NCBI GenBank assembly: GCA_963169045.1
Contig: CAUJDF010000048.1
Span: forward strand, 37,426 to 101,425
Length of the DNA: 64,000 nt
Direction of reading: 5' to 3'
From: Myxococcota bacterium
GTDB lineage: Bacteria > Myxococcota_A > Bradymonadia > UBA7976 > UBA1532
Shown: piece by piece, positions 23,556 through 32,388 of the stretch
Numbering within the stretch: position 1 is the first letter of the stretch
How the letters are laid out: every line of letters begins with the position of its first letter
Translations under genes and position numbers: made by a program
The notes under the pieces: generated by a model
What the model saw: the letters and a program-made list of their open reading frames with translations, nothing else
Databases searched by the model: none
Told to the model about the DNA's origin: nothing

Positions 23556-26500
23556 CAGTATCTCCATGCCAGGGACAGGTTCGTCACCCAGTCGCCGCGG
23601 TTCGGCGTCGCGATGGCGCCGATGTCGAAGGGCTTCGCGTAGTGCAGGCGCAGCACCAGCGGGCCGATGCCGAAGTTCACGCCGATGGCCAGATCGAGCA
23701 CGCGGCGGTCCCAGGCCTCCTCGCTCGTCTTGCCCACCGCGCCGAAGTCGGCGCCGATGATGCCTTCGAGGTCGATGATCGGGATGCGCACCAGATCGTT
23801 GAGCGGGAACTGCAGCTCGGTCGTCGTGAAGAAGTAGCGGCGGCCGAGCAGGAAGTCGGGCTCGCCGAAGGGCACGCCGCGCAACGTATCGAAACTGTAG
23901 AGAAAGAACTCGCGGCCGAAGCGGCTGCCGAAGGTGGCGCCGGCGCCGCCGCGGAAGAGCAGGTGCGTGCGGCCGAACAGCCGGATGTAATGCTCGCCGT
24001 CGAAGCGGGCCGTCTCGTAGAGCACCTCCTCGAAGGGCTGCGTGCCCAGGGTGCCTTCGAGGAGCGCCGACGTCCCCGAGATGGGGCCCGTCGCGTAGTG
24101 ATAGAGCAGCGTGTTGTAGCCGAGGCTGAGCGACGCCTCGCTCTGGAAGCGCGTGGCGCCGTTCGCGGCGTTCCACTCGGGCCGCAGGTTGCGGCCGGTG
24201 CCGTTGTCGACGCCGTCCTCGAGGAAGTCCTCGACCGCATCCGAGATGGCATAGTCGACGCCGCCGACCGCCACGCTGCCCTGCGCGAACGTGAAGCGCG
24301 TGAACGGATAGCGGACCATGGCCTCGGCGCCGTAGAAGCGTTCGTCGGTGACGAAGCGATCGATCTCCTCGTCGTCCTCGAAGGTGCGGTCCACGTGGAA
24401 GCGCAGGTCGTGGAAGACGCCGGCGCCCCAGATCGTGCGGTGCTCCTGGTTGATGTAGAAGAGGTCGCCGTCCGTGCGGTCGAAGCTGCCGAAGGCGAAC
24501 AGCGTGAGGATGACCGCGTGGTTGCGCAGGCGGTCGTGGGCGGTGGCGATGACCTGGCCGAAGACGCCGCTGGCGCTGGCGCCGAACAGCGCGAAGACGT
24601 TGCCGGGCTGCCAGTTCGAGACATCGAAGGGATCGTAGGCGGTCGAGCCTTCGAGCGAGCGGCGCGGCAGGCCGTAGGGCGCGCCGCCGTCCGCCGGCGC
24701 GGCGATGGGATCGGACAGCAGCATCGTCGCCGGCACGCGCACCGGCCAACGCTGGCCGCCCTTGTGGAAGAGCGCCCACAGCCCGTTGTCGGCCCCCGGC
24801 TGCACGTCGAACAGGCCCGTCGGCACGTCCGTGCGCCGCTGCACGCCCTGCTCCGTCCACTGGTACAGGTTCGCGCCGCCGTGCTCCACGTACGCCGCGA
24901 AGAAGATGCGCCCGTCCGGCAGCACCAGCGGGTCGAACTGGTCCACCTCGTCGAACGTCAGCCGCCGGATGTTCGACGGCTGCTTCACGTCGACGCGGAA
25001 CAGGTTGTAGCGGCCGTGCTCGGTGGCGTCGGAGGTGTAGACGACGCCGCCCGGGCCCCACGACAGCTGGCGCTCGGCGTACTCGTCGTTCGTGAGGCGG
25101 TCGAGCGTGTAGCGGCCGTCGTCGCCGGGCGTGAGCACGTACACGTCGCGACGGCCGTCCTCGTCGAGGCCGACGAAGGCCAGGCGGGTGCCGTCGGGCG
25201 AGAAGGCCGGCGAGTCGGCGGCGATGAGGTCGCGGTCGCCGAGGTCGTAGCGGCGGCGCGCCCCCAGCTCGAACTCGACCTGCGTCACCTCGCGCTTGCG
25301 CCCGCGCTGCGTCTCGACCTTGCGGATGTCGCGCCGGATCGACTGCCAGTAGACGACGTCGCTGTCGCCGTCGAGCGCGATGAAGGCCAACGCGTTGCCG
25401 CGCACGGCGAAGGAGCGGCCCGAGACCGGGTGCAGCGACTCGATGCCGGGCACCCCGTCGCGCGCCCCCAGCTCGGCGTCGAGCGGGGCGCGGTCGTCGA
25501 CGAGGTACAGGCGGCGCTCGCCCGTCTCCGCCTCGATGCTGCGGTAGAGCAGCAGGTGCCCGTCCGGCGCCGCCGCGAGCGCCTGGATATAGTCGCGCGC
25601 GTCCTCGAGCGGCTTCACGTCGGCCGCGTCCTGCCGCGCCTTCACGTAGCTCGAGAACGCGCGCGCCTTCACCCACCGCTCGAACTTCAGCGTGATCGTC
25701 GTGGGGTCGTCGCCGGTGACCGCCTCGACGAGCGCCTTGAAGTCCTCGAGCCGCGGCTGCTTGTCGATCTTGGCGAGCAGGCGCGGCGACGCCTCGATGA
25801 TCTTCTGGATGGTGCCGCGCCCGTACGTCTCCTCGAGGAAGGTGCAGCGCGCCTGCCCGAGCTTGTAGGTCCACAGCACGCTGTAGGGGCGGTCCTCGAA
25901 GAAGTTGCGGAAGACGTGGCCGCGCTCGAGCACCGGGTTGACCAGGATGTCGCGCACCAGCATCTCGCCTTCGGGATCGAGGCCGCGCTGGGCGTAGAAC
26001 TCGGCGAGGCCCTCGATGAACCACAGCGGGAAGCGCCAGATCGGATTTCCCTGGACTTTCGCGTCCTTGGCGACCTGCATCGTCTTCTGGATCGTGAACT
26101 CGTGGCCGAGCTCGTGGGTGCTCACCTCGAGGAAGCGCTGGTGGTCGCCGAAGTAGGGCAGCGTGACCTCGAGGCTCTGCGGGCTGGTGACGCCGAGCAC
26201 GCCCTCCTGGATGGGGAACAGGTTCGTCTGCAGGAACTCGAGGTAGCTGCTGTAGAGGAAGTACGGGAAGGTCTCGCGCGGCACGAAGCGGAAGGCCTCG
26301 ACGAGGTAGCGGTAGCCCTGCTCGACGAAGACGGCGGCCCGCTCGGCGACGGGGCGCTCGCGCTCGTAGAAGTAGAGGCGCACGCCGCCGCCCTTGCTCC
26401 AGTCGACCGGCGAGGCGGCGTCGGACGCTTCGCCGGCGGGCGGCGCGTCCATCCCCGGCGGAGGCGACGCCGGCGCGGCGCCGCCGGCCTGTCCGAACGG

Positions 26501-26815
26501 CCCGCCGGGCGCCCCGTCGTCGGACGGATACGGCCGCAGGTGCGGCACCGACCAGTTCCACGCCGCCCCCGGCGTCGGCGACTCGAACGCCTCGAGGTGC
26601 AGTCGCGGTCCCTGCTCCCACGTCGGCGCGGCCTCGGCCTCCTTCCCCTGCAGGATGTCGAGGAACTGCCAGGCGAACTCGTGGTAGCGGACGTCGGACT
26701 GCGTCGGCCGCCGCGGGTACACGTAGATCTGCGCGCTCGCCGGACCGGCGCCCAGGGCCATCAGCAGCAGGGCGAAGCCGAGAGCACCGCGTGACGGCGT
26801 GGACGGTCGGGGCAC
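23555..26815 (-). CDS. Secreted metallopeptidase-like / TolB propeller / beta-barrel fusion
   Basis: A 1086-residue exported protein. The GTG start has AGGAGG upstream and gives a signal peptide ending GAGPASAQ. A gluzincin-type site HELGH lies at about residues 234-238 with WFIEGLAEFYA 30 residues later as the third-ligand helix. Then come TolB-like propeller blades (SPDGTRLAFVGLDEDGRRDV, WGPGGVVYTSDATEHGRYNL) at about 480-730. The C-terminal ~330 residues resemble the Bac_surface_Ag/BamA barrel, ending in WRY as outer-membrane proteins often do. Thus a protease-like domain may be anchored in the outer membrane. The PRPP synthetase-like gene overlaps its end. Confidence 0.82.
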   Translation of the reverse strand: MPRPSTPSRGALGFALLLMALGAGPASAQIYVYPRRPTQSDVRYHEFAWQFLDILQGKEAEAAPTWEQGPRLHLEAFESPTPGAAWNWSVPHLRPYPSDDGAPGGPFGQAGGAAPASPPPGMDAPPAGEASDAASPVDWSKGGGVRLYFYERERPVAERAAVFVEQGYRYLVEAFRFVPRETFPYFLYSSYLEFLQTNLFPIQEGVLGVTSPQSLEVTLPYFGDHQRFLEVSTHELGHEFTIQKTMQVAKDAKVQGNPIWRFPLWFIEGLAEFYAQRGLDPEGEMLVRDILVNPVLERGHVFRNFFEDRPYSVLWTYKLGQARCTFLEETYGRGTIQKIIEASPRLLAKIDKQPRLEDFKALVEAVTGDDPTTITLKFERWVKARAFSSYVKARQDAADVKPLEDARDYIQALAAAPDGHLLLYRSIEAETGERRLYLVDDRAPLDAELGARDGVPGIESLHPVSGRSFAVRGNALAFIALDGDSDVVYWQSIRRDIRKVETQRGRKREVTQVEFELGARRRYDLGDRDLIAADSPAFSPDGTRLAFVGLDEDGRRDVYVLTPGDDGRYTLDRLTNDEYAERQLSWGPGGVVYTSDATEHGRYNLFRVDVKQPSNIRRLTFDEVDQFDPLVLPDGRIFFAAYVEHGGANLYQWTEQGVQRRTDVPTGLFDVQPGADNGLWALFHKGGQRWPVRVPATMLLSDPIAAPADGGAPYGLPRRSLEGSTAYDPFDVSNWQPGNVFALFGASASGVFGQVIATAHDRLRNHAVILTLFAFGSFDRTDGDLFYINQEHRTIWGAGVFHDLRFHVDRTFEDDEEIDRFVTDERFYGAEAMVRYPFTRFTFAQGSVAVGGVDYAISDAVEDFLEDGVDNGTGRNLRPEWNAANGATRFQSEASLSLGYNTLLYHYATGPISGTSALLEGTLGTQPFEEVLYETARFDGEHYIRLFGRTHLLFRGGAGATFGSRFGREFFLYSFDTLRGVPFGEPDFLLGRRYFFTTTELQFPLNDLVRIPIIDLEGIIGADFGAVGKTSEEAWDRRVLDLAIGVNFGIGPLVLRLHYAKPFDIGAIATPNRGDWVTNLSLAWRY

Positions 26816-26940
26816 GATCCCTCCTCTCCCCAGTCTGTCTACCGATGCCCGGCGACGCGGCCGCGGTCGCCGGATCCCCCGGTTGATCCCGTCGGCGGGG
26901 CCGTGGATAGTGGCGCGACCCGGCGGACCTGGGAGAGCGG

Positions 26941-28221
26941 ATGCGCAAGGCGATGGGGCTGGCCCTGGCGCTGGCGGCCTGCGAGGGCGCGCCGGCGAGC
27001 GAGACGGACGCGGCGTTCGTGCCGATCGGCGGCGAGCCCGACGCGGCCCCGCCCGCCGCCGACGCCGGACCGCCGCCCGACCCCGAGCGCCGGCCGCTCG
27101 CGCTGCGCTTCGAGCCCATCGAGCAGGACGCAAACGCCCTGCGCCTGACGGACATCGCCTTCCTGCCGGGCCCGGGCGGCGAGTTCCTCGTCACCGACAA
27201 GGACGGCGGGCTCGTGCACATGCGGCTCGAGGGCGATCGCGCGCGCCGGCTCGGCGGCTTTCACATCGACGACACGTGGTTCGACTCCGACGCGGGCCTG
27301 CTCAGCGTCGTCGCCGATCCCGGCTTCGCCGAGAACCGCTTCGTGTATGTCGGCCTGACCACAGGTCAAGAAACCAGTGTCGTGCGGCGCTATCGCCTCG
27401 ACGCGAGCGACTACGAGGCCACGAAGGCCAGCGCGCAGCTCATCATCGAGGTGACCGGACAGCGGGCGCCGCGTTCGTGGCACAACGTGGGCTCCATCGG
27501 TTTCACGAGCGAAGGCTACCTGTGGGCGCTGTTCGGCGACAAGGTGCTCAATGAGCCAGCCCAGGATCCGTCATCACCGCTCGGGGCGCTGCTCCGCGTC
27601 ATTCCGTCCCGCGATCCCGAGACAGGCGGTTACACAGTCCCGGCTGACAACCCGTTCGCCGACGGCTCCGGTCACCCCGCCGTCTACGCCAAGGGCATGC
27701 GCTCGCCGTGGAAGGGCCTGTACCGTGACGGCAAGTGGTGGTTCGGCGACGTCGGCCTCGACACCTGGGAGGAGCTCAACCTCGTCGACCAGCCCGGCCT
27801 CGACTTCGGCTGGCCCACGAAGGAGGGCTTCTGCGAGTGCGACGAGTTCGCCGAACCGGTCGTGGTGTTCGACCACACCTCGCGGCACCCGTTCGTGCAG
27901 GCCGATCCCGAGGCCACCCCGGCGCGGCTGCGCGCCATCTGGGTCGGCTGGATGTACGAGCCGCGCGAGGGCGATCCGTACCAGGGCCGCTGGAACGGCG
28001 TGCTGACCTACGGCGACGGCTACACCGGCTTCGTGCGCGCCCACGACACCGACCCGCAGGCGAGCGAGGACGACTGGCAGGCCGGCCACCTCGTCATGCC
28101 GACGGGCTGGGCGCAGGGCCCCGACGGCTACGTCTACGTGACCGCGCTCGGCACCTGGCCCATCGACATGCCGAACGAGGTGCCCTCCCCCATCTTCCGC
28201 GCCGTGCTCGCCGACCCCTGA
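26941..28221 (+). CDS. Glucose/sorbosone dehydrogenase-like lipoprotein
   Basis: A 426-residue beta-propeller protein of the GSDH (PQQ-dependent aldose dehydrogenase-like) family, seen in FLVTDKDGGLVHM, the GLLSVVADPGFAENRFVYV segment, RSWHNVGSIGFTSEGYLWAL, and YAKGMRSPWKG with WFGDVGLDTWEELNLV. A short signal with Cys near residue 14 (ALALAAC) and a Pro/Ala/Asp linker indicate a lipoprotein. The Cys-containing GFCECDEF loop is an extra. PQQ dependence is known for part of the family and cannot be confirmed here. It is divergent from the gene at 23555-26815. Confidence 0.82.
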   Translation: MRKAMGLALALAACEGAPASETDAAFVPIGGEPDAAPPAADAGPPPDPERRPLALRFEPIEQDANALRLTDIAFLPGPGGEFLVTDKDGGLVHMRLEGDRARRLGGFHIDDTWFDSDAGLLSVVADPGFAENRFVYVGLTTGQETSVVRRYRLDASDYEATKASAQLIIEVTGQRAPRSWHNVGSIGFTSEGYLWALFGDKVLNEPAQDPSSPLGALLRVIPSRDPETGGYTVPADNPFADGSGHPAVYAKGMRSPWKGLYRDGKWWFGDVGLDTWEELNLVDQPGLDFGWPTKEGFCECDEFAEPVVVFDHTSRHPFVQADPEATPARLRAIWVGWMYEPREGDPYQGRWNGVLTYGDGYTGFVRAHDTDPQASEDDWQAGHLVMPTGWAQGPDGYVYVTALGTWPIDMPNEVPSPIFRAVLADP

Positions 28222-28227
28222 CCTCCA

Positions 28228-28267
28228 TGACCGTTTCGTGACCGTCCGCCGACCGTGGCGTGACCCG
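28228..28267 (+). promoter_or_regulatory. Four 7-bp direct repeats at 11-bp period, OmpR/PhoB-type site
   Basis: TGACCGT (28228), TGACCGT (28239), CGACCGT (28250) and TGACCCG (28261) recur at exactly 11 bases, each separated by 4 bases (TTCG, CCGC, GGCG). Direct heptamers at 11-bp period are the binding pattern of OmpR/PhoB-family regulators. The array starts just after the stop of the preceding gene and ends 50 bases before the lipoprotein GTG, so it likely overlaps a -35 region. An OmpR-family regulator (34635-35318) and a histidine kinase are encoded in the same locus. Confidence 0.6.
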
Positions 28268-28317
28268 TCGCCGGCCGCGTTCCGCGACGATGGGGCCACG
28301 AACGACGGAGGTGCTTC

Positions 28318-29103
28318 GTGAAGCGGATGCTCTGGGCGGTGGTGGCGGCGGTCCTGGCGGGGTGCGGCGCGGCGCGGGCGCCGATGGAGGTGGCGATGGC
28401 GCCGCTGCCGGTGCAGGCGCCGGTGGTGTTGCAGGAGAACCACTTCCAGCGCGACCGGTCCGGGCAGGTCTCCGAGGAGGCGCTGCGGGCCATCCTCGCG
28501 GCGCCGACGTTCCTCGAGGAGGGCGCGCGCATCGGCGTCGTGCCCGTGGCCACCGGCTACGAGGTCGAAGACGGGCTGCCGCTCGCGACCGTGCCGCAGG
28601 TGCTCGGCGACAAGCTCGAGGACACCGGCTTCTTCGAGGTCGCCACCGAGATGACGACCGATTGGCCGGCCGACGGCAGCGTGCGCGGCCTGCGCGAGCT
28701 CGGGGCGCGCTACCGCGCCGAGTACCTGCTGCTGTACCGGCACCGGTTCGTCGACCGCTGGTACGTGAACGGCTGGGCCTGGACGTGGCCCACCGTCGTC
28801 GGCCTCTTCGCCTCGCCCTCGTACTCGCTCGAGGCCGCCGGCGTGCTCGAGGCCACGATGTTCGAGGTGAAGACCGGCACGTTGCTCTTCACCGTCTTCG
28901 AGCGGGTCGAGGACGACGACATGGTCAACATCTGGCACCACGACCGGAAGCGTCGGAAGCTGGAGGAGGCGCTGCTGTCGAAGGCGGCGGCGAAGCTGGC
29001 GAAGCAGGTGCTGGCGAAGGTGGACCGGCTCGTGGCGGCCCGGCCCAAGGAAGCCCCCGTGGCCGCCGAGCCGCAGGGCACGGCCGCCGTGGCGGCGCAG
29101 TAA
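28318..29103 (+). CDS. Predicted lipoprotein of unknown family
   Basis: A 261-residue lipoprotein. The GTG start has GGAGGTG upstream; the signal MKRMLWAVVAAVLAGC ends in lipobox LAGC. The mature protein looks like a Rossmann-type alpha/beta domain (IGVVPVATGYEVEDGLPLA, then LRELGARYRAEYLLLYRHRF), as in stress- or envelope-response lipoproteins that assemble under a membrane. A charged Lys-rich helix and an Ala/Pro tail end it. It is the first gene after the 11-bp repeat array and precedes the vWA-like and kinase genes. Confidence 0.75.
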   Translation: MKRMLWAVVAAVLAGCGAARAPMEVAMAPLPVQAPVVLQENHFQRDRSGQVSEEALRAILAAPTFLEEGARIGVVPVATGYEVEDGLPLATVPQVLGDKLEDTGFFEVATEMTTDWPADGSVRGLRELGARYRAEYLLLYRHRFVDRWYVNGWAWTWPTVVGLFASPSYSLEAAGVLEATMFEVKTGTLLFTVFERVEDDDMVNIWHHDRKRRKLEEALLSKAAAKLAKQVLAKVDRLVAARPKEAPVAAEPQGTAAVAAQ

Positions 29104-29112
29104 GGCGGAACG

Positions 29113-30555
29113 ATGCGGCGGTGGTGGGCGGCGTGGACGATGGCGGTGCTCCTTTCGGGCTGCGGCGCGGCGCAGCGCCCCACACCCGAGACGCCCGCGC
29201 CGCCGCAGCACCCCTTCGCCGACCTGCGCGTCCTGCGCGCCGGCCCCGTACCGGCCGTGTTCGCGGAGCGCTACGGCGTGCACCCCACCGTCGACACCGC
29301 CGCCGAGCCGGAGGCGGCTGTCATCCTCGGCGCCGACACCGCCGCCTGGGACCTGAGCCGCGCGCTGCTCGCGCGCGGCGTCCTGCCCGACGCGGGCCTC
29401 GTCCGCGTCGAGGAGTTCGTCCAGGCCTTCACCGGCCACATGCGCCTGGCCGATCCCGCCCCCGTGCGGACGGTGCAGGCAGGCGATCTGCCCTTCCAGG
29501 TGGCGACCGCGCTCTTCCCTTCGCCGAACCGCGAGGGTTACCACGTGCTCGCCGTGGCCATCGCCGCCCCCCACCCCGCGCTCGTCGAGCCGCCGCCGGG
29601 CGTCCCCTGCGTCGTCGTCGACGCCGCGCCCGAGAGCGCCGTGCCCGCCGACGCCACGCTGCGGATGGCGCTCGATCCCGAGGCGACGGTCTCGTTCGCG
29701 GGGGCGGCGCCGCGGCGGCTGGTCGACGTCCCGCCGCTCGCCCGCAGCCGACACGACGTCGCGGGCGCCCTGCGCGCGTGCGCCGGATTCCCGAATCGAT
29801 CCGCAACCTTGCTGGTGTCGGACGCCCGGCCGGGCCGCGACGCCGAGGCGCTCGCGCCGCTCGCGCGCGACCTCGGCCTGGTCGTCCTCGGCCTGGAGCC
29901 GGACGCCGCGCCCTACGACGACGTCTTCTTGCGGCGGCTCGCGCGCGCCGGCGGCGGCGGCTACCACGCCGGCGACGAGGGCGCGGCGCGCGTGCGCGGG
30001 GCGTTGCGGCCGGCGGCGTTCGACCTGTGGTCGCGGCTGCGCTTCGACCCGGCCGTCGTCGCGCGCTGGCGCGTGCTGGGCTTTGAGGCGCGCGCCGGCG
30101 CGGAGCCCGAGCAGGCGACCGGCCTCGAGGCGCCCCCCGCGATCCCCGCCGGCGGCACGGTCGTCGTCCTCTACGAGATCCGGCTGCGGGGCGCCGGGGC
30201 GCCCGGCGAGCTCCAGCTGACGGCGGCGACGCCCGCCGGGCCGCTCGGCGCGACGCTCCCGCTCGAGCCGGTGCGCGCCGGGGCCTGGGACCTCGCGCCC
30301 GGATGGTCGCGCCTCGCGTGGCTCGCCGCGGCCTTCGCCGAGAAGCTGCGCGGCGACTACTGGGTGCGCGCGCTGACCTACGACGCCCTGCTGGCGCGCC
30401 TGCCGAGCGCCGCCGACGCCGTCCCGGAGATCGCGACGCTCGTCGACGCCATCCGGCGCGCCCGCGACCTCGACCGCCGCGGCGACCGCTTCGCCGCCGA
30501 GCTGCCCGTCGAGCGCATGGACTTCGACGAAGTGCCGCTCGCCGGGGCGCGCTGA
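29113..30555 (+). CDS. vWA/YfbK-like lipoprotein lacking the MIDAS
   Basis: A 480-residue lipoprotein (lipobox LSGC) related to YfbK-type vWA proteins. The N-terminal family region is recognisable (WDLSRALLARGVLPDAGLVR, VEEFVQAF), as is the C-terminal DUF3520-like part (VVARWRVLGFEARAG, GGTVVVLYEIRL). In the middle, where family members have a DxSxS metal site, this protein has CVVVDAAPESAVPADATL. The later vWA part, LVVLGLEPDAAPYDDVFLRR with LARAGGGGYH, is retained. It is therefore probably a non-metal-binding derivative. Its TGA overlaps the kinase ATG (TGATG). Confidence 0.72.
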   Translation: MRRWWAAWTMAVLLSGCGAAQRPTPETPAPPQHPFADLRVLRAGPVPAVFAERYGVHPTVDTAAEPEAAVILGADTAAWDLSRALLARGVLPDAGLVRVEEFVQAFTGHMRLADPAPVRTVQAGDLPFQVATALFPSPNREGYHVLAVAIAAPHPALVEPPPGVPCVVVDAAPESAVPADATLRMALDPEATVSFAGAAPRRLVDVPPLARSRHDVAGALRACAGFPNRSATLLVSDARPGRDAEALAPLARDLGLVVLGLEPDAAPYDDVFLRRLARAGGGGYHAGDEGAARVRGALRPAAFDLWSRLRFDPAVVARWRVLGFEARAGAEPEQATGLEAPPAIPAGGTVVVLYEIRLRGAGAPGELQLTAATPAGPLGATLPLEPVRAGAWDLAPGWSRLAWLAAAFAEKLRGDYWVRALTYDALLARLPSAADAVPEIATLVDAIRRARDLDRRGDRFAAELPVERMDFDEVPLAGAR

Positions 30556-32381
30556 TGCGGCGCCTCCTCCCCACGCTGGTCGCGCTCGCGCTGGGCCTCG
30601 GCGCGCTCGGCTGGGGGCTCGCCGCGCTCGGCCGGATCTTCGCGGCGGAGCGCGCCGACGCCCTGGCGGCGACGGCGGCGGAGCGGCGCCTGCTCGAGCG
30701 GAGCGCCCGCGAGGCGCTGTCGCGTCGGCTCGCGGCGCGACTGCGCGAGGCCGGCCCGCAGGCGCGCGCAGCGCTCGCCGATCCGCTGGTGCCCGACGCC
30801 GGCCTGCTGCTCGTCATCAACGGCGAGCGGCGACTGCCGCGCGCCCCCCACGGCCCGGCCGCGCCCGCGGGCGAGCCGCTCGCGCTGTACACGCTGCTCG
30901 CCGATCCCCGCCGGCAGCCCGCCACCGGCGACGCGCCGTGGGCGGAGCGCCTCGTCCTGCGCCGGCGGCTGCTCGACGCGCCCGACGGCGACGCCTTCGC
31001 CGCCGCCTTCCGCGACCTGCTCGCGCACCGGCTGCGCTACGTGATCGACCCGGCGCTCGACGTCCCCTACCAGGTGGCGCTGCTCGAGGCGGTGGGCCCG
31101 CGGCTCGATCCGCCGCTGCTGCGCGGCCTCGTGCGCGACGGCGTCCCCGCGCGCGACGGCGCGGCGCTCCCGGGCCTGCAGCGCGACCTCTTGCGGCACC
31201 GCGGGCGGTTCGCCGCGCCCGACCTCGCGGCGCTCGGCGCGCGGGTCGCCTCCCTCTCGCGCGCCGCCGGCGTGCCGTCGGACGACTTCACCGCCCGGCT
31301 CGGCGAGGCGCCCGCGCCGGTGCCCGATCCCGCCCAGACGCCGGCGCTCGCCGACGGCTGGTACGTGGAGCGCGACGCCGGCGCCGACACGCGCGGTGTC
31401 CTCGTCGACGCGGCGGCGGAGCTGACCGCCGCCGGCGACGACCTGCGCGCGCTCGGCCTCCTCGGCCCCGCGGACGCCGTCCGCGCCGAGAGGCTCGCCG
31501 GCGCGCCCGACGCCTGGCGCGTCGCCGTCGACTCCCCGCGCTGGGCCGCCGCCGAGGCGGTGGCCGACGACCGATTTCGCTTGAAGTCCGCGTTGTTGTG
31601 GACGTGTGGCGCGCTCGGGGCCGCGATCGCCGCGCTCGGTGTCGCCTTCCAGCGGCGGCGGCAGCGCCACCTCGAGATGCAGTCGGAGTTCGTCGCCACC
31701 GTCTCCCACGAGCTGCGCACGCCGCTCGCCAGCATCCGGCTGCTGGCGGAGACGCTCGGCCGCCGTCTGCGCGACGTGCCGCGCGCCGGCGACTACCCCC
31801 AGCGGATCGTGCGCGACGTGGAGGGCCTCGGCTTCCTCGTCGAGAACATCCTGTCGTTCAACCGCCTGGACCGCGGCCGCTGGCGCCCGCGCAAGCAGCC
31901 GGTGCACCTCGCCGAGGTGCTCGACGCCGTGCGCGAGGACGTGGAGGCCCACGCGCCGCGCCCCTTGCGCTGGACGGCCGAAGGGCTCGACGGCCTCGAG
32001 GCGGACGCCGATCCGGACCTGCTGCGGCTGCTCTTCCTGAACCTCGCGCGCAACGCGTGCCAGCACAACACGCGGGACCCGATCGAGATCGCCGTCGAGG
32101 CCGGCCTCGACCGCGGCGGCTGCGTGGTGCGCCTGCGCGACAACGGCGTGGGCATCCCCGAACGCGAGCGGCGGCGCGTCTTCGCGGCGTTCCACCGCGC
32201 GAGCGCCGGGAGCCGCGGCGCCGGGCTGGGTCTCGCGATCGGCCGGCGCGTCGCCGCCGCCCACGGCGGCACGCTGCGCATCGCCTGCAGCGGCCCCGAG
32301 GGCACGACGTTCGAGCTGCGGCTGCCGGCGGCGACGCTGCGCGCCGCCCGTGACGGGGGCCTGCGCGCCGTGTCATCCTGA
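30555..32381 (+). CDS. Membrane sensor histidine kinase
   Basis: A 608-residue kinase. Membrane segments at about residues 5-25 and 348-366 flank a large Ala/Arg/Leu-rich sensor region of about 320 residues with no recognised domain. The kinase core has H box SHELRTPLASIR (His about 385), N box NLARNACQHN, and G boxes DNGVGIPERERRR and GLGLAIGRRVAAAHGG. Being coupled to a vWA-like lipoprotein suggests an envelope signal. The likely partner regulator is encoded at 34635-35318, separated by three genes. Confidence 0.9.
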   Translation: MRRLLPTLVALALGLGALGWGLAALGRIFAAERADALAATAAERRLLERSAREALSRRLAARLREAGPQARAALADPLVPDAGLLLVINGERRLPRAPHGPAAPAGEPLALYTLLADPRRQPATGDAPWAERLVLRRRLLDAPDGDAFAAAFRDLLAHRLRYVIDPALDVPYQVALLEAVGPRLDPPLLRGLVRDGVPARDGAALPGLQRDLLRHRGRFAAPDLAALGARVASLSRAAGVPSDDFTARLGEAPAPVPDPAQTPALADGWYVERDAGADTRGVLVDAAAELTAAGDDLRALGLLGPADAVRAERLAGAPDAWRVAVDSPRWAAAEAVADDRFRLKSALLWTCGALGAAIAALGVAFQRRRQRHLEMQSEFVATVSHELRTPLASIRLLAETLGRRLRDVPRAGDYPQRIVRDVEGLGFLVENILSFNRLDRGRWRPRKQPVHLAEVLDAVREDVEAHAPRPLRWTAEGLDGLEADADPDLLRLLFLNLARNACQHNTRDPIEIAVEAGLDRGGCVVRLRDNGVGIPERERRRVFAAFHRASAGSRGAGLGLAIGRRVAAAHGGTLRIACSGPEGTTFELRLPAATLRAARDGGLRAVSS

Positions 32382-32388
32382 CGATCCC

